From NCBI GenBank assembly GCA_012520575.1, contig JAAYOB010000005.1:1-64000 (forward strand): a stretch of 64,000 nucleotides of DNA. Direction: 5' to 3'. The notes beneath the pieces were generated by a model that saw only the letters and a program-made list of their open reading frames with translations, was not told where the DNA came from and did no database searches. The position numbers were made by a program, and so were the translations under genes. Every line of letters starts with the position of its first letter. Position 1 is the first letter of the stretch. The DNA comes from Candidatus Stramentimicrobium fermentans. GTDB lineage: Bacteria; Atribacterota; Phoenicimicrobiia; Phoenicimicrobiales; Stramentimicrobiaceae. Shown one piece after another: positions 16,665 to 25,471 of this stretch.

Positions 16665-17905
16665 GAGAAAAAGGCAACCGCCACTACTTTGTAGATTTAC
16701 ACGTCCATATCGGCAGAACTGAGGATAACCATCCGGTTAAAGTTACCGCTTCCCGTGATTTAACCTTTGCTCATATCGCTCAAGAGTGTCAGTTCAGAAA
16801 GGGCATAGATATGGTAGGAATTGTTGATTGTGCCTCACCTCGAGTTATAACAGATATTGAAAAAATGCTAAACTCCGGGGAAATGATGGAATTAGCTGAT
16901 GGTGGTTTACGATATCATGATAGAGTAACCGTTATTTTAGCTTCTGAGATAGAAACAAAAGAGCTGAATGGAGGCTTATCACACCAGATTGCCTACTTCC
17001 CCTTTTTAAAAAATGTTAAAGCATTTAGTGAAAAAATGAGGAAAATAGTTACTAATCCCAACTTAAGTTCACAAAACAGTCAAATAACTGCCCAAGAATT
17101 TTTTTATATGGTATATACTTTTGGCGGTATTGTGATACCTGCCCATGTATTTACCCCCTACAAGAGTGTTTTTGGCAGCTGTTCAGTCCATTTGAAAGAT
17201 ATTTTCAATACCTCAACTTTAAAGAAAATTCCCGCTATTGAATTGGGATTGAGTGCCGATAGTTGTCTTGCCGATTGTTTAAGAGAGTTATCCGATTTTA
17301 CTTTCTTAGCCAATTCCGACGCCCATTCCTTGTCTAAAATTGGTCGAGAGTATAATGTTGTTATGATGGAACAGCCAACTTTCAAAGAATTATTATTAGC
17401 TCTAAAGAGAAAGAAGAGTAGAAAAGTAGTAGCAAATTATGGCTTAGACCCCAAACTGGGCAAATACCACCGCACTTATTGCAAGGAGTGCCATACCACT
17501 GCCAAAGGTTCCCCGCCTGTATTTTTTTGCGAAAAATGTCACAGTGGAAAGATAAAAAAGGGGGTATTGGACAGAATAATGGAAATAAGTGGTAGCTGCA
17601 GCTCTATTTCTCCACAGCATAGGCCTCCTTATTACCACCAAATTCCACTTGAATTTGTTCCGGGCATTGGTAAAAAAACTAAAGAGAAGCTATTTAAGCA
17701 TTTTGGAACCGAAATGAATATCTTACATAACACTTCCCGGCAGGAATTAAGTAAAGTAGCTGGACCGAGAATTGCCGCTGACATTATCTTGGCTCATAAG
17801 GGCAAATTGAATCTTTTATCTGGCGGTGGGGGAAGGTATGGCAAAGTAAAAAGAGATGCTATAAAAAATAATAAGAATAGTTTTCAGAAAGAGAATTTAA
17901 TTTAA
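16661..17905 (+). CDS. Endonuclease Q family protein (PHP domain plus zinc finger plus helix-hairpin-helix)
   Basis: A 414-residue protein with an N-terminal PHP phosphoesterase domain (metal ligands in FVDLHVHIG and LANSDAHSLSK), a four-cysteine zinc site around residue 270-290 (YCKEC and FFCEKC), and a C-terminal helix-hairpin-helix region with EFVPGIGKKTKEKLFKHFG. This arrangement matches endonuclease Q, which nicks DNA 5' of deaminated bases such as uracil and hypoxanthine. The bacterial homologue YqxK sits near nudF in Bacillus, as it does here. The ATG overlaps the Nudix stop (ATGA), so the two are translationally coupled. Biochemical activity of this copy is inferred. Confidence 0.82.
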   Translation: MREKGNRHYFVDLHVHIGRTEDNHPVKVTASRDLTFAHIAQECQFRKGIDMVGIVDCASPRVITDIEKMLNSGEMMELADGGLRYHDRVTVILASEIETKELNGGLSHQIAYFPFLKNVKAFSEKMRKIVTNPNLSSQNSQITAQEFFYMVYTFGGIVIPAHVFTPYKSVFGSCSVHLKDIFNTSTLKKIPAIELGLSADSCLADCLRELSDFTFLANSDAHSLSKIGREYNVVMMEQPTFKELLLALKRKKSRKVVANYGLDPKLGKYHRTYCKECHTTAKGSPPVFFCEKCHSGKIKKGVLDRIMEISGSCSSISPQHRPPYYHQIPLEFVPGIGKKTKEKLFKHFGTEMNILHNTSRQELSKVAGPRIAADIILAHKGKLNLLSGGGGRYGKVKRDAIKNNKNSFQKENLI

Positions 17906-17945
17906 TAGAGTATAATTTACCGGTTGTCCGAAATAAAAAAATATT

Positions 17946-17996
17946 TCATTCATATAGGAGCGTATTTCGTCTAACACTAAATATGAATGATTTTTT
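17946..17996 (+). terminator. Probable Rho-independent terminator after the Nudix/EndoQ pair
   Basis: TCATTCATAT and ATATGAATGA form a 10-bp stem with a 25-base loop, followed at once by TTTTTT. The stem is AU-rich and the loop long, so its strength is uncertain. It separates endonuclease Q from dnaG. Confidence 0.5.
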
Positions 17997-18077
17997 AAAA
18001 TAGTCAAAAAAAAGAAGGATTTTTCATATCTTTGCAGAATTAAATAATTAAGAGGCTTATTTATTAAGGAGCATTTT

Positions 18078-19838
18078 TTGGTTAGATACTCAGATGAAAC
18101 TTTAGATGAAATCAGAAATAGATTAGATATAGTAGCGCTTGTTTCCGAATATGTTTCCTTAAAGAAAAGCGGAAAGAGCTATAAAGGGCTCTGCCCTTTT
18201 CATCAGGAAAAAACCCCTTCTTTTCTGGTGGATGTTGAAAGGCAGATATTTCACTGTTTTGGGTGTGGAGAGGGAGGAAATATCTTCACCTTTATTATGA
18301 AAATGGAAAGATTAAATTTTCCGGAAGCGGTTAGAATGTTGGCCCGTAAAGCAGGTGTAGCATTGCCGGTTTCTGAAAAGCGGAATATAAAAGATGTACA
18401 GGAAAGGGAATTAATTTATCGTTGTAACGAGATAGCCGCTGACTATTATCAGAAAAAACTATTTTCAATACAGGGAAAAAGGGCCTTACAATACCTCTTA
18501 GAGAGAAGCTTCACTAAAGAAATAATAAAAACCTTTCATCTGGGTTATGCTTTACCCGGATATGAAAATCTGATTAATGCTCTATTATCCCAAAAAATAG
18601 CGCAATCGGATCTATTTAAAGCCGGGTTAGTAGCGAAAAGCAGCAGATCCAATCAAGTTATAGATTATTTTCGAGATAGAATCATTTTTCCAATTTTTAA
18701 TTTACAGGGGAAGATAATTGCCTTTGGTGGTAGAGTACTGGATGATAAATTACCAAAATATTTGAATTCTCCCGAAACCCCGGTCTACCATAAGGCTAAA
18801 AACCTCTATGGCTTTTTCCAGGCTAAAAGAGGTATCCGCCAAAAAAATCAGGCTATCATTATGGAAGGCTATACCGACGTACTGATGGCACATCAGTACG
18901 GGTTTGAAAATACTGTTGCCTCATTAGGTACTGCCTTAACCGAGCAGCAGGTTGATTTAATAAAAAGATTTGCAGATGAGATAATAATTTCCTTTGATGC
19001 AGACACTGCCGGTAAGAGTGCAGCTTTGCGGAGTCTCGGTATTATCAAAAAAGCAGGAATTACAGTAAGGGTGATATCTTTGCCTGACAATAGCGACCCT
19101 GCCAGTATCCTTTTACAAAAGGGAAAAATATTTTTTAGCAATCTAATAGACAATGCTCTGACACTAATTGATTATAAGTTAGAGGTAATGATGAAACAAT
19201 ATAATCCGGCTACCAGTGTAGGGAAAATTTCAATCGTTAGGGAGTTATTTCAGGATTTAAGTGCTATGAATAGTGAAATTGAATTGCATAGTTCAGTTAA
19301 GAAAATCGCTGAGAAACTGAAATTAAATGAAGAGAGCATTTTGAAAGATTTGCATCAATACAAGAGAGGAAAAAGTAAACCATCCAATATTGCCACTAAC
19401 TCTCGCGCTGAATCTACTCATGTTAATGCAGAGAAAATTTTAATCGGCAGTATGCTGCAAAAAAAAGAAGGGTTAGAAAGAGTTGTTTCTGAGTTAGAGA
19501 TTGAAGATTTTTCTGTGACTGAACATCAAGCCATTGTTGCTATTATTATTGATCTTTTTGAAAAAGGCGAAAAAATTTCTTTGCAAAAAGTGATTGACCA
19601 AATAGAAAAACCGGAAATAATTAATCTATTATCTCAAATCATGCTCAAAGATATTGTTTCCTTAGATTCTGCTGCACTGGAACGTTCAATCAGGGCTATT
19701 AAAACTCACAAGCTTAAACGGGAATTGGATCAGGTTAAAGGCAGAATAGTAAAAGAAGAAAAGGGCAATAGAGAGGTTAACCCGGAGTTACTGCTGAAAT
19801 ACCAAAATATATTAGAGAAAATAAAGAAAATGGCATAA
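18078..19838 (+). CDS. dnaG: DNA primase
   Basis: A 586-residue bacterial primase. The N-terminal zinc domain has Cys39, His42, Cys60 and Cys63 (CPFH and CFGC). The RNA-polymerase core contains FGGRVLDDKLPKYLNSPETP, and the TOPRIM segment has IIMEGYTDVLMAH and ISFDADTAGKSA. The C-terminal third is a DnaB-interaction-type helical domain. It makes RNA primers for lagging-strand synthesis. TTG at 18078 is used, with AAGGA nearby. It precedes rpoD by about 80 bp, the conserved dnaG-rpoD arrangement of the macromolecular synthesis operon; rpsU is absent here. Confidence 0.95.
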   Translation: MVRYSDETLDEIRNRLDIVALVSEYVSLKKSGKSYKGLCPFHQEKTPSFLVDVERQIFHCFGCGEGGNIFTFIMKMERLNFPEAVRMLARKAGVALPVSEKRNIKDVQERELIYRCNEIAADYYQKKLFSIQGKRALQYLLERSFTKEIIKTFHLGYALPGYENLINALLSQKIAQSDLFKAGLVAKSSRSNQVIDYFRDRIIFPIFNLQGKIIAFGGRVLDDKLPKYLNSPETPVYHKAKNLYGFFQAKRGIRQKNQAIIMEGYTDVLMAHQYGFENTVASLGTALTEQQVDLIKRFADEIIISFDADTAGKSAALRSLGIIKKAGITVRVISLPDNSDPASILLQKGKIFFSNLIDNALTLIDYKLEVMMKQYNPATSVGKISIVRELFQDLSAMNSEIELHSSVKKIAEKLKLNEESILKDLHQYKRGKSKPSNIATNSRAESTHVNAEKILIGSMLQKKEGLERVVSELEIEDFSVTEHQAIVAIIIDLFEKGEKISLQKVIDQIEKPEIINLLSQIMLKDIVSLDSAALERSIRAIKTHKLKRELDQVKGRIVKEEKGNREVNPELLLKYQNILEKIKKMA

Positions 19839-19916
19839 AATTAAATCTAACGAAAAATCCTGCTCATAAGGCGCAGGTGTCTATTATTTAAATATCAGGA
19901 TAGAGGTGCAATAAAA

Positions 19917-21026
19917 ATGGCTAAGAAAAAAGAGATGGATAAGCTTATTGAAAAAGGTATGGAAAAAACTTACCTTACATTTCAAGAGATTGAAACCTAT
20001 CTTGATGATGATATCTTGAATATTAATAAGATTGAGGATTTATACGACACTTTGAGTAAATATGGTGTTGATGTTGTCGATGAAGAAGATAAAGAAGAAG
20101 ATAGTTATAGTGCTGAAAAAGAAAAAGCAAAGAAAAAAGGCATTCAGGCTATTTCTACTAAAAAGACTGCCACAGACTTGGCTATTGGCAGGGGCATTGA
20201 ACTCGATGACCCGGTAAAGATGTATCTGAAAGAAATCGGTCAAATAAGATTATTAACCGCTGATGAAGAGGTTGAATTAGCTAAACGTATGGAGGCCGGT
20301 GATGAAGAGGCTAAAAAAATACTAGTACAATCTAATTTGAGATTGGTAGTCAGTATAGCCAAGCGCTATGTGGGTAGGGGCATGCTTTTTTTAGACTTGA
20401 TCCAGGAAGGGAATATGGGCTTAATCCGGGCAGTGGAAAAGTTTGATTATCGGCGCGGATACAAATTTAGCACCTATGCTACCTGGTGGATCAGGCAGGC
20501 CATAACCAGGGCTATTGCAGATCAGGCTAGGACTATCAGGGTGCCGGTACATATGGTGGAAACCATCAATAAATTAGTGCGCACATCAAGGCTTCTTCTA
20601 CAGGAGTTGGGAAGAGATCCTACCTTGGAAGAGATTGCTGAAAAAATGGAATTGCCTCTTGAAAAAATAAAGGAGATTATTAAGACTGCGCAGGAACCGG
20701 TTTCTTTGGAAAGCCCAATTGGCAAAGAGGATGATAGCCATCTGGGAGATTTTATCGAAGATGAAGATTCCCCGGCTCCGCCAAAAATTGCTTCCCATAC
20801 TCTCTTAAAAGAACAACTGGAAGATGTTTTGAAGACATTGACTTTTCGGGAAAAACGCGTTTTACAGTTAAGGTTCGGTATTGCCGACGGGCATCCGCAT
20901 ACACTGGAAGAGGTTGGGCGAGAATTTGGTGTTACCAGGGAAAGAATCAGACAGATTGAGGCCAAAGCACTTAGGAAGCTTAGACATCCTAGCCGCAGTA
21001 AAAAACTGAGAGATTACTTAGAATAA
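19917..21026 (+). CDS. rpoD: RNA polymerase primary sigma factor
   Basis: A 369-residue group 1 sigma-70. The acidic, lysine-rich N-terminus corresponds to a shortened region 1.1. Region 1.2 starts at [17 protein letters not shown], region 2 has [18 protein letters not shown] then [19 protein letters not shown], region 3 follows, and region 4 ends in [20 protein letters not shown]. Region 2.3-2.4 with the [11 protein letters not shown] pattern is typical of the housekeeping factor that reads TTGACA/TATAAT promoters, examples of which precede tRNA-Asn and the 6S RNA in this window. It follows dnaG directly. Confidence 0.96.
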   Translation: MAKKKEMDKLIEKGMEKTYLTFQEIETYLDDDILNINKIEDLYDTLSKYGVDVVDEEDKEEDSYSAEKEKAKKKGIQAISTKKTATDLAIGRGIELDDPVKMYLKEIGQIRLLTADEEVELAKRMEAGDEEAKKILVQSNLRLVVSIAKRYVGRGMLFLDLIQEGNMGLIRAVEKFDYRRGYKFSTYATWWIRQAITRAIADQARTIRVPVHMVETINKLVRTSRLLLQELGRDPTLEEIAEKMELPLEKIKEIIKTAQEPVSLESPIGKEDDSHLGDFIEDEDSPAPPKIASHTLLKEQLEDVLKTLTFREKRVLQLRFGIADGHPHTLEEVGREFGVTRERIRQIEAKALRKLRHPSRSKKLRDYLE

Positions 21027-21093
21027 TCTGAGAAAAGTATTATAGATATAACGAAAAAATTTCATTATCTTAATAAAAAACATATAATTGTGA

Positions 21094-21122
21094 TTGACCT
21101 TTGCTCTTTTATAGATTATAAT
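21094..21122 (+). promoter_or_regulatory. Sigma-70 promoter for tRNA-Asn
   Basis: TTGACC and TATAAT are separated by exactly 17 bp. The predicted start lies about 8 bases before the tRNA 5' end. It matches the housekeeping consensus in 11 of 12 positions. Confidence 0.8.
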
Positions 21123-21136
21123 AAATTTCACATTAT

Positions 21137-21208
21137 TCCTCGGTAGCTCAACGGTGGAGCATCCGGCTGTTAACCGGAGGGTTGTAGGTTCGAATCCTAC
21201 CCGAGGAG
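21137..21208 (+). tRNA. tRNA-Asn (anticodon GTT)
   Basis: A 72-base cloverleaf. The acceptor stem TCCTCGG pairs with CCGAGGA, the D-arm has GCTC/GAGC, the anticodon stem TCCGG/CCGGA holds loop CTGTTAA with anticodon GTT, and the T-arm GTAGG/CCTAC has loop TTCGAAT. Discriminator is G. CCA is not encoded. It has its own promoter and is followed by a stem-loop terminator. Confidence 0.97.
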
Positions 21209-21219
21209 CCTGACTGACC

Positions 21220-21254
21220 ATAGACAGAACCTCCTTAGTGGGGGTTCTGTCTAT
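21220..21254 (+). terminator. Terminator hairpin after tRNA-Asn
   Basis: ATAGACAGAACC pairs perfectly with GGTTCTGTCTAT. Additional CC/GG pairs extend the stem to about 15 bp, closing a TTAGT loop. A short T-rich stretch follows. It starts 12 bp after the tRNA, the expected place for transcription to end. Confidence 0.75.
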
Positions 21255-21503
21255 TTCACTTATAATAGACAGGGCTATACTAGATTTTATCTTCGATTTA
21301 TTAACAGTGATTTTTTAATAAAAGATTAAATGAATTTACTTTCGTTCCAAAAGGGTTCCTTCGTTTAGGAGATTTTTCAGGCCATTAGTGTAGGTTTGTA
21401 GCTTGTCCAGGCTGAAGACAATTTTGGGAGGGGATTATGTCTTTTCTTCAGGAAAAGTATTTCTTGGTGATAAGGATAAAATTGGGGAAAAGTCAAGATG
21501 AAT

Positions 21504-21535
21504 GAAGCACCCTGCGGCAAGCTACAGGGTGTTTC
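21504..21535 (+). repeat. REP-like hairpin with an 11-bp stem
   Basis: GAAGCACCCTG and CAGGGTGTTTC form an 11-bp stem (one G-T pair) around a 10-base loop. The GC-rich CACCCTG/CAGGGTG core stands out in AT-rich sequence and resembles palindromic intergenic repeats of many genomes. There is no U-tract. It lies 35 bp before the LeuA-like gene; its role is unknown. Confidence 0.5.
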
Positions 21536-21569
21536 GCTATATCTTAATATTTAATAAGGAGTATAACTT

Positions 21570-22778
21570 ATGAGTTATCAGTATCATAAAAAAGATGAAT
21601 GGTGGGTTAGTCCCTATAACTTTATTGATGAAGTTAGAGAACAAATAGGCCTTTCCTTACCGATTCAAATCCACGATGCTACACTCAGAGACGGTGAACA
21701 GACCCCTGGGGTTGTATTAACTAAAGATGAGAAAATAAAGATTGCCAAGGGTCTGGATAAAGTGGGCGTAGAAAGGATTGAAGCAGGTATGCCGGCAGTA
21801 TCAGAAGAAGATGAGAAGGCTATTAAAGAAATCAGTAAGTTAGGTCTAAAATCCAAAATATTTACTTTTGCCAGAGCCCTTGAAAAGGATATTGATAAAG
21901 CAGTTGAATGTGGGGCAGATGGAGTTGTACTCGAGATACCCATTGGATATCCTAAACTAAAATATCAGTTCAACTGGACTTGGGAAACCGTGCTGGAAAA
22001 GAGTGTAGATATTATTAACTATGCAAAAAAAGCTGGTCTTTATACTGTTTATTTTCCTTACGATACTACCCGTGCTAGAGAAGAGGACATAGAAAATCTA
22101 CTAACTAACCTTATGAAAAATTCCAATCCGGATTCCATTGGTGTTGTAGATACTATGGGTTGTGCACTTCCCGAAGCTATTCAGTACCTAGTTAAAAAAT
22201 TTAAAAGATTAACAAACTTACCTGTAGAGATTCATACCCATAATGATTTTGGCATGGCTGTTGCTACAGAAATTGCCGGCATCAATGCCGGTGCTCAGGT
22301 GGCACATACCTGCATAAACGGTCTTGGAGAACGAACCGGTAATGCGGCTTTAGAAGAAATTATTACATCGCTTTATATGCTGCTTGGTATCAAAAATAAT
22401 TACCAGATTGAACAGCTGCTTCCACTAAGCCGATACATGCAAGATATCACGGGAATTGAATGTGCTGATAATAAACCTATTGTTGGCAAAAGGAATTATA
22501 CAAGAGAGTCAGGAATAGGAGTTGATCTGGTTGTTAAAAATCCTTTAGCCATGTTTGCAACAAATCCGAGTATCTTTGGTCGAACCGGTAATGTTGTACT
22601 TGGCAAGAAGAGTGGAAAATTATCTGTTATCTATCATTTAGAGAAATTAGGTATAAAAAATGCAAGTGATGAGAAAGTGCTTCAGATATTAAGTAAGGTA
22701 AAACAGCTTGGTATACAGAAAAAGACATTGATTACGATAGATGAATTTAAGGAAATTGTTGAGCAAATAGGATTATAG
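21570..22778 (+). CDS. LeuA/homocitrate synthase/citramalate synthase-like acyltransferase (HMGL family)
   Basis: A 402-residue enzyme of the 2-isopropylmalate/homocitrate synthase group. The TIM-barrel opens with IQIHDATLRDGEQTPGV (catalytic Arg and metal Asp), has EIHTHNDFGMAVA with the two metal histidines, and the family GLGERTGNAALEE. It condenses an acetyl group with a 2-oxoacid. The length is nearer to homocitrate/citramalate-type enzymes than to full LeuA with its leucine regulatory domain. It has no leuBCD, nifV or lysine-pathway neighbours, so the substrate is uncertain. AAGGAG precedes the ATG at 21570. Confidence 0.78.
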   Translation: MSYQYHKKDEWWVSPYNFIDEVREQIGLSLPIQIHDATLRDGEQTPGVVLTKDEKIKIAKGLDKVGVERIEAGMPAVSEEDEKAIKEISKLGLKSKIFTFARALEKDIDKAVECGADGVVLEIPIGYPKLKYQFNWTWETVLEKSVDIINYAKKAGLYTVYFPYDTTRAREEDIENLLTNLMKNSNPDSIGVVDTMGCALPEAIQYLVKKFKRLTNLPVEIHTHNDFGMAVATEIAGINAGAQVAHTCINGLGERTGNAALEEIITSLYMLLGIKNNYQIEQLLPLSRYMQDITGIECADNKPIVGKRNYTRESGIGVDLVVKNPLAMFATNPSIFGRTGNVVLGKKSGKLSVIYHLEKLGIKNASDEKVLQILSKVKQLGIQKKTLITIDEFKEIVEQIGL

Positions 22779-22796
22779 CAATACAATACCTACATG

Positions 22797-22827
22797 CTTT
22801 TAATTATAAGCGAGTTATAATTAAAAG
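22797..22827 (+). terminator. Stem-loop after the LeuA-like gene, possible terminator
   Basis: CTTTTAATTATAA and TTATAATTAAAAG form a perfect 13-bp AU-rich stem around a 5-base GCGAG loop, 18 bp after the stop codon. A clear U-tract is missing downstream, so it is a weak or accessory terminator or an mRNA-protecting hairpin. Confidence 0.5.
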
Positions 22828-22984
22828 TTGTGGACAATAGGATGAAAAAGCATATCCTTAATGGAAGGTACAAGTTAACAAAAATATTTCCAAATAAGAG
22901 AGGATATGTTTAGAGAACAGTATATATAAGAAAAGGACTTTTGCGCAGAAAAAAGTGAAATCTGGTCACAATTAGAGCAGCTGG

Positions 22985-23224
22985 ATATAGTAAGGAGTCC
23001 GTATGATGCTGCAATAGGCTCTGGAATGGGAAGAAGATTTCTTTACCTTCTATGATTTCCCAGCTCTGCACTGGATGCATATCCGGACGACTAGCCCAAT
23101 AGAGTCAACTTTTGCCACCGTACGTACGGACCAAGTGCTGCGGATCCCGAAAGGCAAATCTGAGCATGGTTTTCAAACTTACACAGGAGGCTGAAAAAAC
23201 TGGCGGTGGATTTGGGAATATTAA
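22985..23224 (+). pseudogene. Decayed transposase fragment, IS256 (mutator) type
   Basis: Reading across frames gives ALEWEEDFFTFYDFPALHW followed by MHIRTTSPIESTFATVRT, then, after a shift, TKCCGSRKANLSMVFKLT and, after another, NWRWIWEY and a stop. The pattern FPA-HW-HIRTT-PIESTFATVR and GSRKA-L-MVFKL is characteristic of the C-terminal end of IS256-family transposases. At least three frameshifts and the absence of the DDE core mean it is a remnant. No flanking inverted repeats are seen. Coordinates are approximate. Confidence 0.8.
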
Positions 23225-23868
23225 ATGATTCTACTTGTTGGAGGGTAGGAAATTTCAGTATGGAGAGCTGGCGGAGAAAGCAGTATAATAGTTAATATTC
23301 CAAAGAATGTGAATTTGTCTATCCACAAGATTTGACAGTATCTGATTATATGCTTTAGGAATAATTTATCTGGAACAGCTTTTTTGTTAAGGAATATATT
23401 TTTGTTTGGATATAAGTCTTTACAACTCATTTAATCTGCAATGCAATATATACGGCATTATGACTAACAACAAATATCGTTACGATTTTAGCAATCCGAA
23501 TAAATCAAATCATGATAAAAGTCCACTTTCAATCTCCAATTTTTAATATTTAATTAGTGTAAGTTTTAGTGGGTATTTCTTAGATTACACTTAATAGTGA
23601 GTTAATAAAAAAGGTAGTTTAGAGCAAGGTAAAGATACCGGTATTATTATTTTAAGCAAAGGGCTTGAAGTAGATTTAACCATATAATAAAAAATCCCTG
23701 CTACGTTTAATTTAATTCTGATATACTAGTAATATAATTGCTTAGCCCAGCGGAAGCTTCCCCCGGTAGCCGGTAAGAGTAGGATATAAGATTATTAATA
23801 GCTATCCGTATTTATCATACTATAATAAAAGGTCAACATATTTCAAAATAAGAGAAGGCAATCAATAA
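23225..23868 (+). other. Gene-poor stretch between transposase remnant and rhomboid gene
   Basis: About 640 bp of AT-rich sequence without a supportable gene. The only long frame is on the minus strand (23221-23430), lacks a ribosome-binding site and resembles nothing I know. Around 23620-23685 a short frame reads LEQGKDTGIIILSKGLEV and ends in a stop, perhaps the tail of a lost gene. A GC-rich patch at 23744-23772 (GCCCAGCGGAAGCTTCCCCC and following) contrasts with the surroundings; its function is not apparent. Confidence 0.6.
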
Positions 23869-24555
23869 ATGTTACCCTTACGGGATGAAATACCGACGAA
23901 AAGAGTTCCAATAATAACCATAATAATTATACTGTTGAATTGTTTGGTCTACTTCTATCAATTTTTTATGATAAAGGACCTGCATTACTTTGTTTATTCC
24001 TATGGATTAATCCCCTATGAGATTACTAAAGGAGTATCTTTAGTTCCATCTGTCTCCACTCCTATTCAGTTAACAGTATTTTCTTCTATGTTTATGCATG
24101 GTAGTCTTGTACATCTCGCCGGTAATATGCTCTACCTCTGGATTTTTGGCAATAATGTGGAAGATTTTTTAGGGAAATTACGTTTTATTATTTTTTATGT
24201 TCTATCAGGTATTTTTGCGGCCTTAGGGCAAATAATAGTCAGCCCTAATTCTACCGTACCAATGATCGGGTCAAGCGGTGCTATAGCCGGGGTTTTAGGT
24301 GCTTATCTGATTCTTTTCCCCAGAGCCAGAATAACTACCCTGGTATTTTTTGGGTTTTTTATTAGACTGGTGAAGTTACCGGCAATATTTTTCTTGGGAC
24401 TCTGGATTATTTATCAATTCTTATACGGGTTAACCGAAGTATCATTATCCGGAGGGGGCGCGGGAGTTGCCTGGTTTGCTCACATCGGCGGCTTTGTCGG
24501 TGGGATAATTTTAATCAAACTATTGAGTCCCAGGAAAAATTATTACTCTCGGTAA
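23869..24555 (+). CDS. Rhomboid-family intramembrane serine protease
   Basis: A 228-residue polytopic membrane protein with about six hydrophobic spans. The catalytic Ser lies in IGSSGAIAGVLG (about residue 136) and the catalytic His in WFAHIGGFVGG near the C-terminus. The loop HGSLVHLAGNMLYLWIFG before them is also typical. It cleaves transmembrane segments of other proteins within the membrane; its substrates are unknown. AGAGAAGG is about 10 bases from the ATG at 23869. Confidence 0.9.
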   Translation: MLPLRDEIPTKRVPIITIIIILLNCLVYFYQFFMIKDLHYFVYSYGLIPYEITKGVSLVPSVSTPIQLTVFSSMFMHGSLVHLAGNMLYLWIFGNNVEDFLGKLRFIIFYVLSGIFAALGQIIVSPNSTVPMIGSSGAIAGVLGAYLILFPRARITTLVFFGFFIRLVKLPAIFFLGLWIIYQFLYGLTEVSLSGGGAGVAWFAHIGGFVGGIILIKLLSPRKNYYSR

Positions 24556-24748
24556 GAATAACTAGCTAAATATAAAATATAAAACTATATAATCTCTTTG
24601 CTATTTATCGCTTTTTTGCCTATTTTCAGTAATTGAGATATAATCTCTATACATATCTGTTTATCCTGAAAGTCCCCTCTAAAGGTAATCTTAGGATTTT
24701 TTTGATAAATAATACTATTATTGGTAGAACAAAACCAGAAAGGAAAAA

Positions 24749-25435
24749 ATGAAAAAGGGGTATTTTGTCACATTGGAAGGATTTGAAGGCTCAGGGAAAA
24801 CTACTTTGGCTCATAAATTATACCATATCTTTTTAAAGAATGGCTTTCATGCGCTGGTAACTAAGGAGCCGGGTGGAACTTCAGCAGGTGATAAAATCCG
24901 TAAAATATTATTAGAAAGAGAGAATGAAGGTTTGGGCTATAAGGCGGAATTATTGCTGTTTGCGGCCTCCCGTTCCGAAAATGTTAGAATCAATATTAAA
25001 CCTGCATTGGAAAAAGGCTTAATAGTAATATGTGATAGATACTTTGATTCTACCATCGCCTATCAGGGATTTGGGCGTGGAATTGATATGGATATAATCG
25101 AATACCTTAATAGTATTGCTATAGAAGGAATCATTCCGGATTTAACCATATTTCTGGATGTAGATACCGAAATCGGCTTAAAACGCGCTACTACCCTCAG
25201 TAAAAGTACGGAATTACGTTTTGAGGATGAATTTCTGCAAAAAAAAGAAGTAAATGGTAAATTATTCTTAGAAAGGGTCAGAGATGGGTATTATCAGATT
25301 GCACGACAAAACCCTGATAGAATAAAAATAATTGATGCCAATCGCGATATCTCCTTGATATTAAAGGATATCATTGGTCTAATTGGCACGCATCTTTCTC
25401 TTAAATATAAAAAAGAAGTTATTTTAAACCTTTAA
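24749..25435 (+). CDS. tmk: Thymidylate kinase
   Basis: A 228-residue dTMP kinase. The P-loop is LEGFEGSGKTTLAHKL, the DRX motif is CDRYFDSTIAYQGFGRG, and the lid region lies in ELRFEDEFLQKK. It phosphorylates dTMP to dTDP for DNA synthesis. AGAAAGG precedes the ATG. It opens the conserved cluster tmk-holB-ricT-trmN6-rsmI-metG, found in the same order in Bacillus. Confidence 0.94.
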   Translation: MKKGYFVTLEGFEGSGKTTLAHKLYHIFLKNGFHALVTKEPGGTSAGDKIRKILLERENEGLGYKAELLLFAASRSENVRINIKPALEKGLIVICDRYFDSTIAYQGFGRGIDMDIIEYLNSIAIEGIIPDLTIFLDVDTEIGLKRATTLSKSTELRFEDEFLQKKEVNGKLFLERVRDGYYQIARQNPDRIKIIDANRDISLILKDIIGLIGTHLSLKYKKEVILNL

Positions 25436-25471
25436 AATAATTGAATACAGGTTAGTTCATTAGTTCTTATT

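Noticed and set aside
20522-20965. Long minus-strand frame inside rpoD
   Set aside because: It is the antisense shadow of a highly conserved gene.
23221-23430. Minus-strand open frame in the gene-poor gap
   Set aside because: No ribosome-binding site, odd composition and no similarity known to me.
24663-24702. Intrinsic terminator before tmk
   Set aside because: ATCCT/AGGAT before a T-run is present, but the stem is only five or six base pairs with a long loop, too weak to list.
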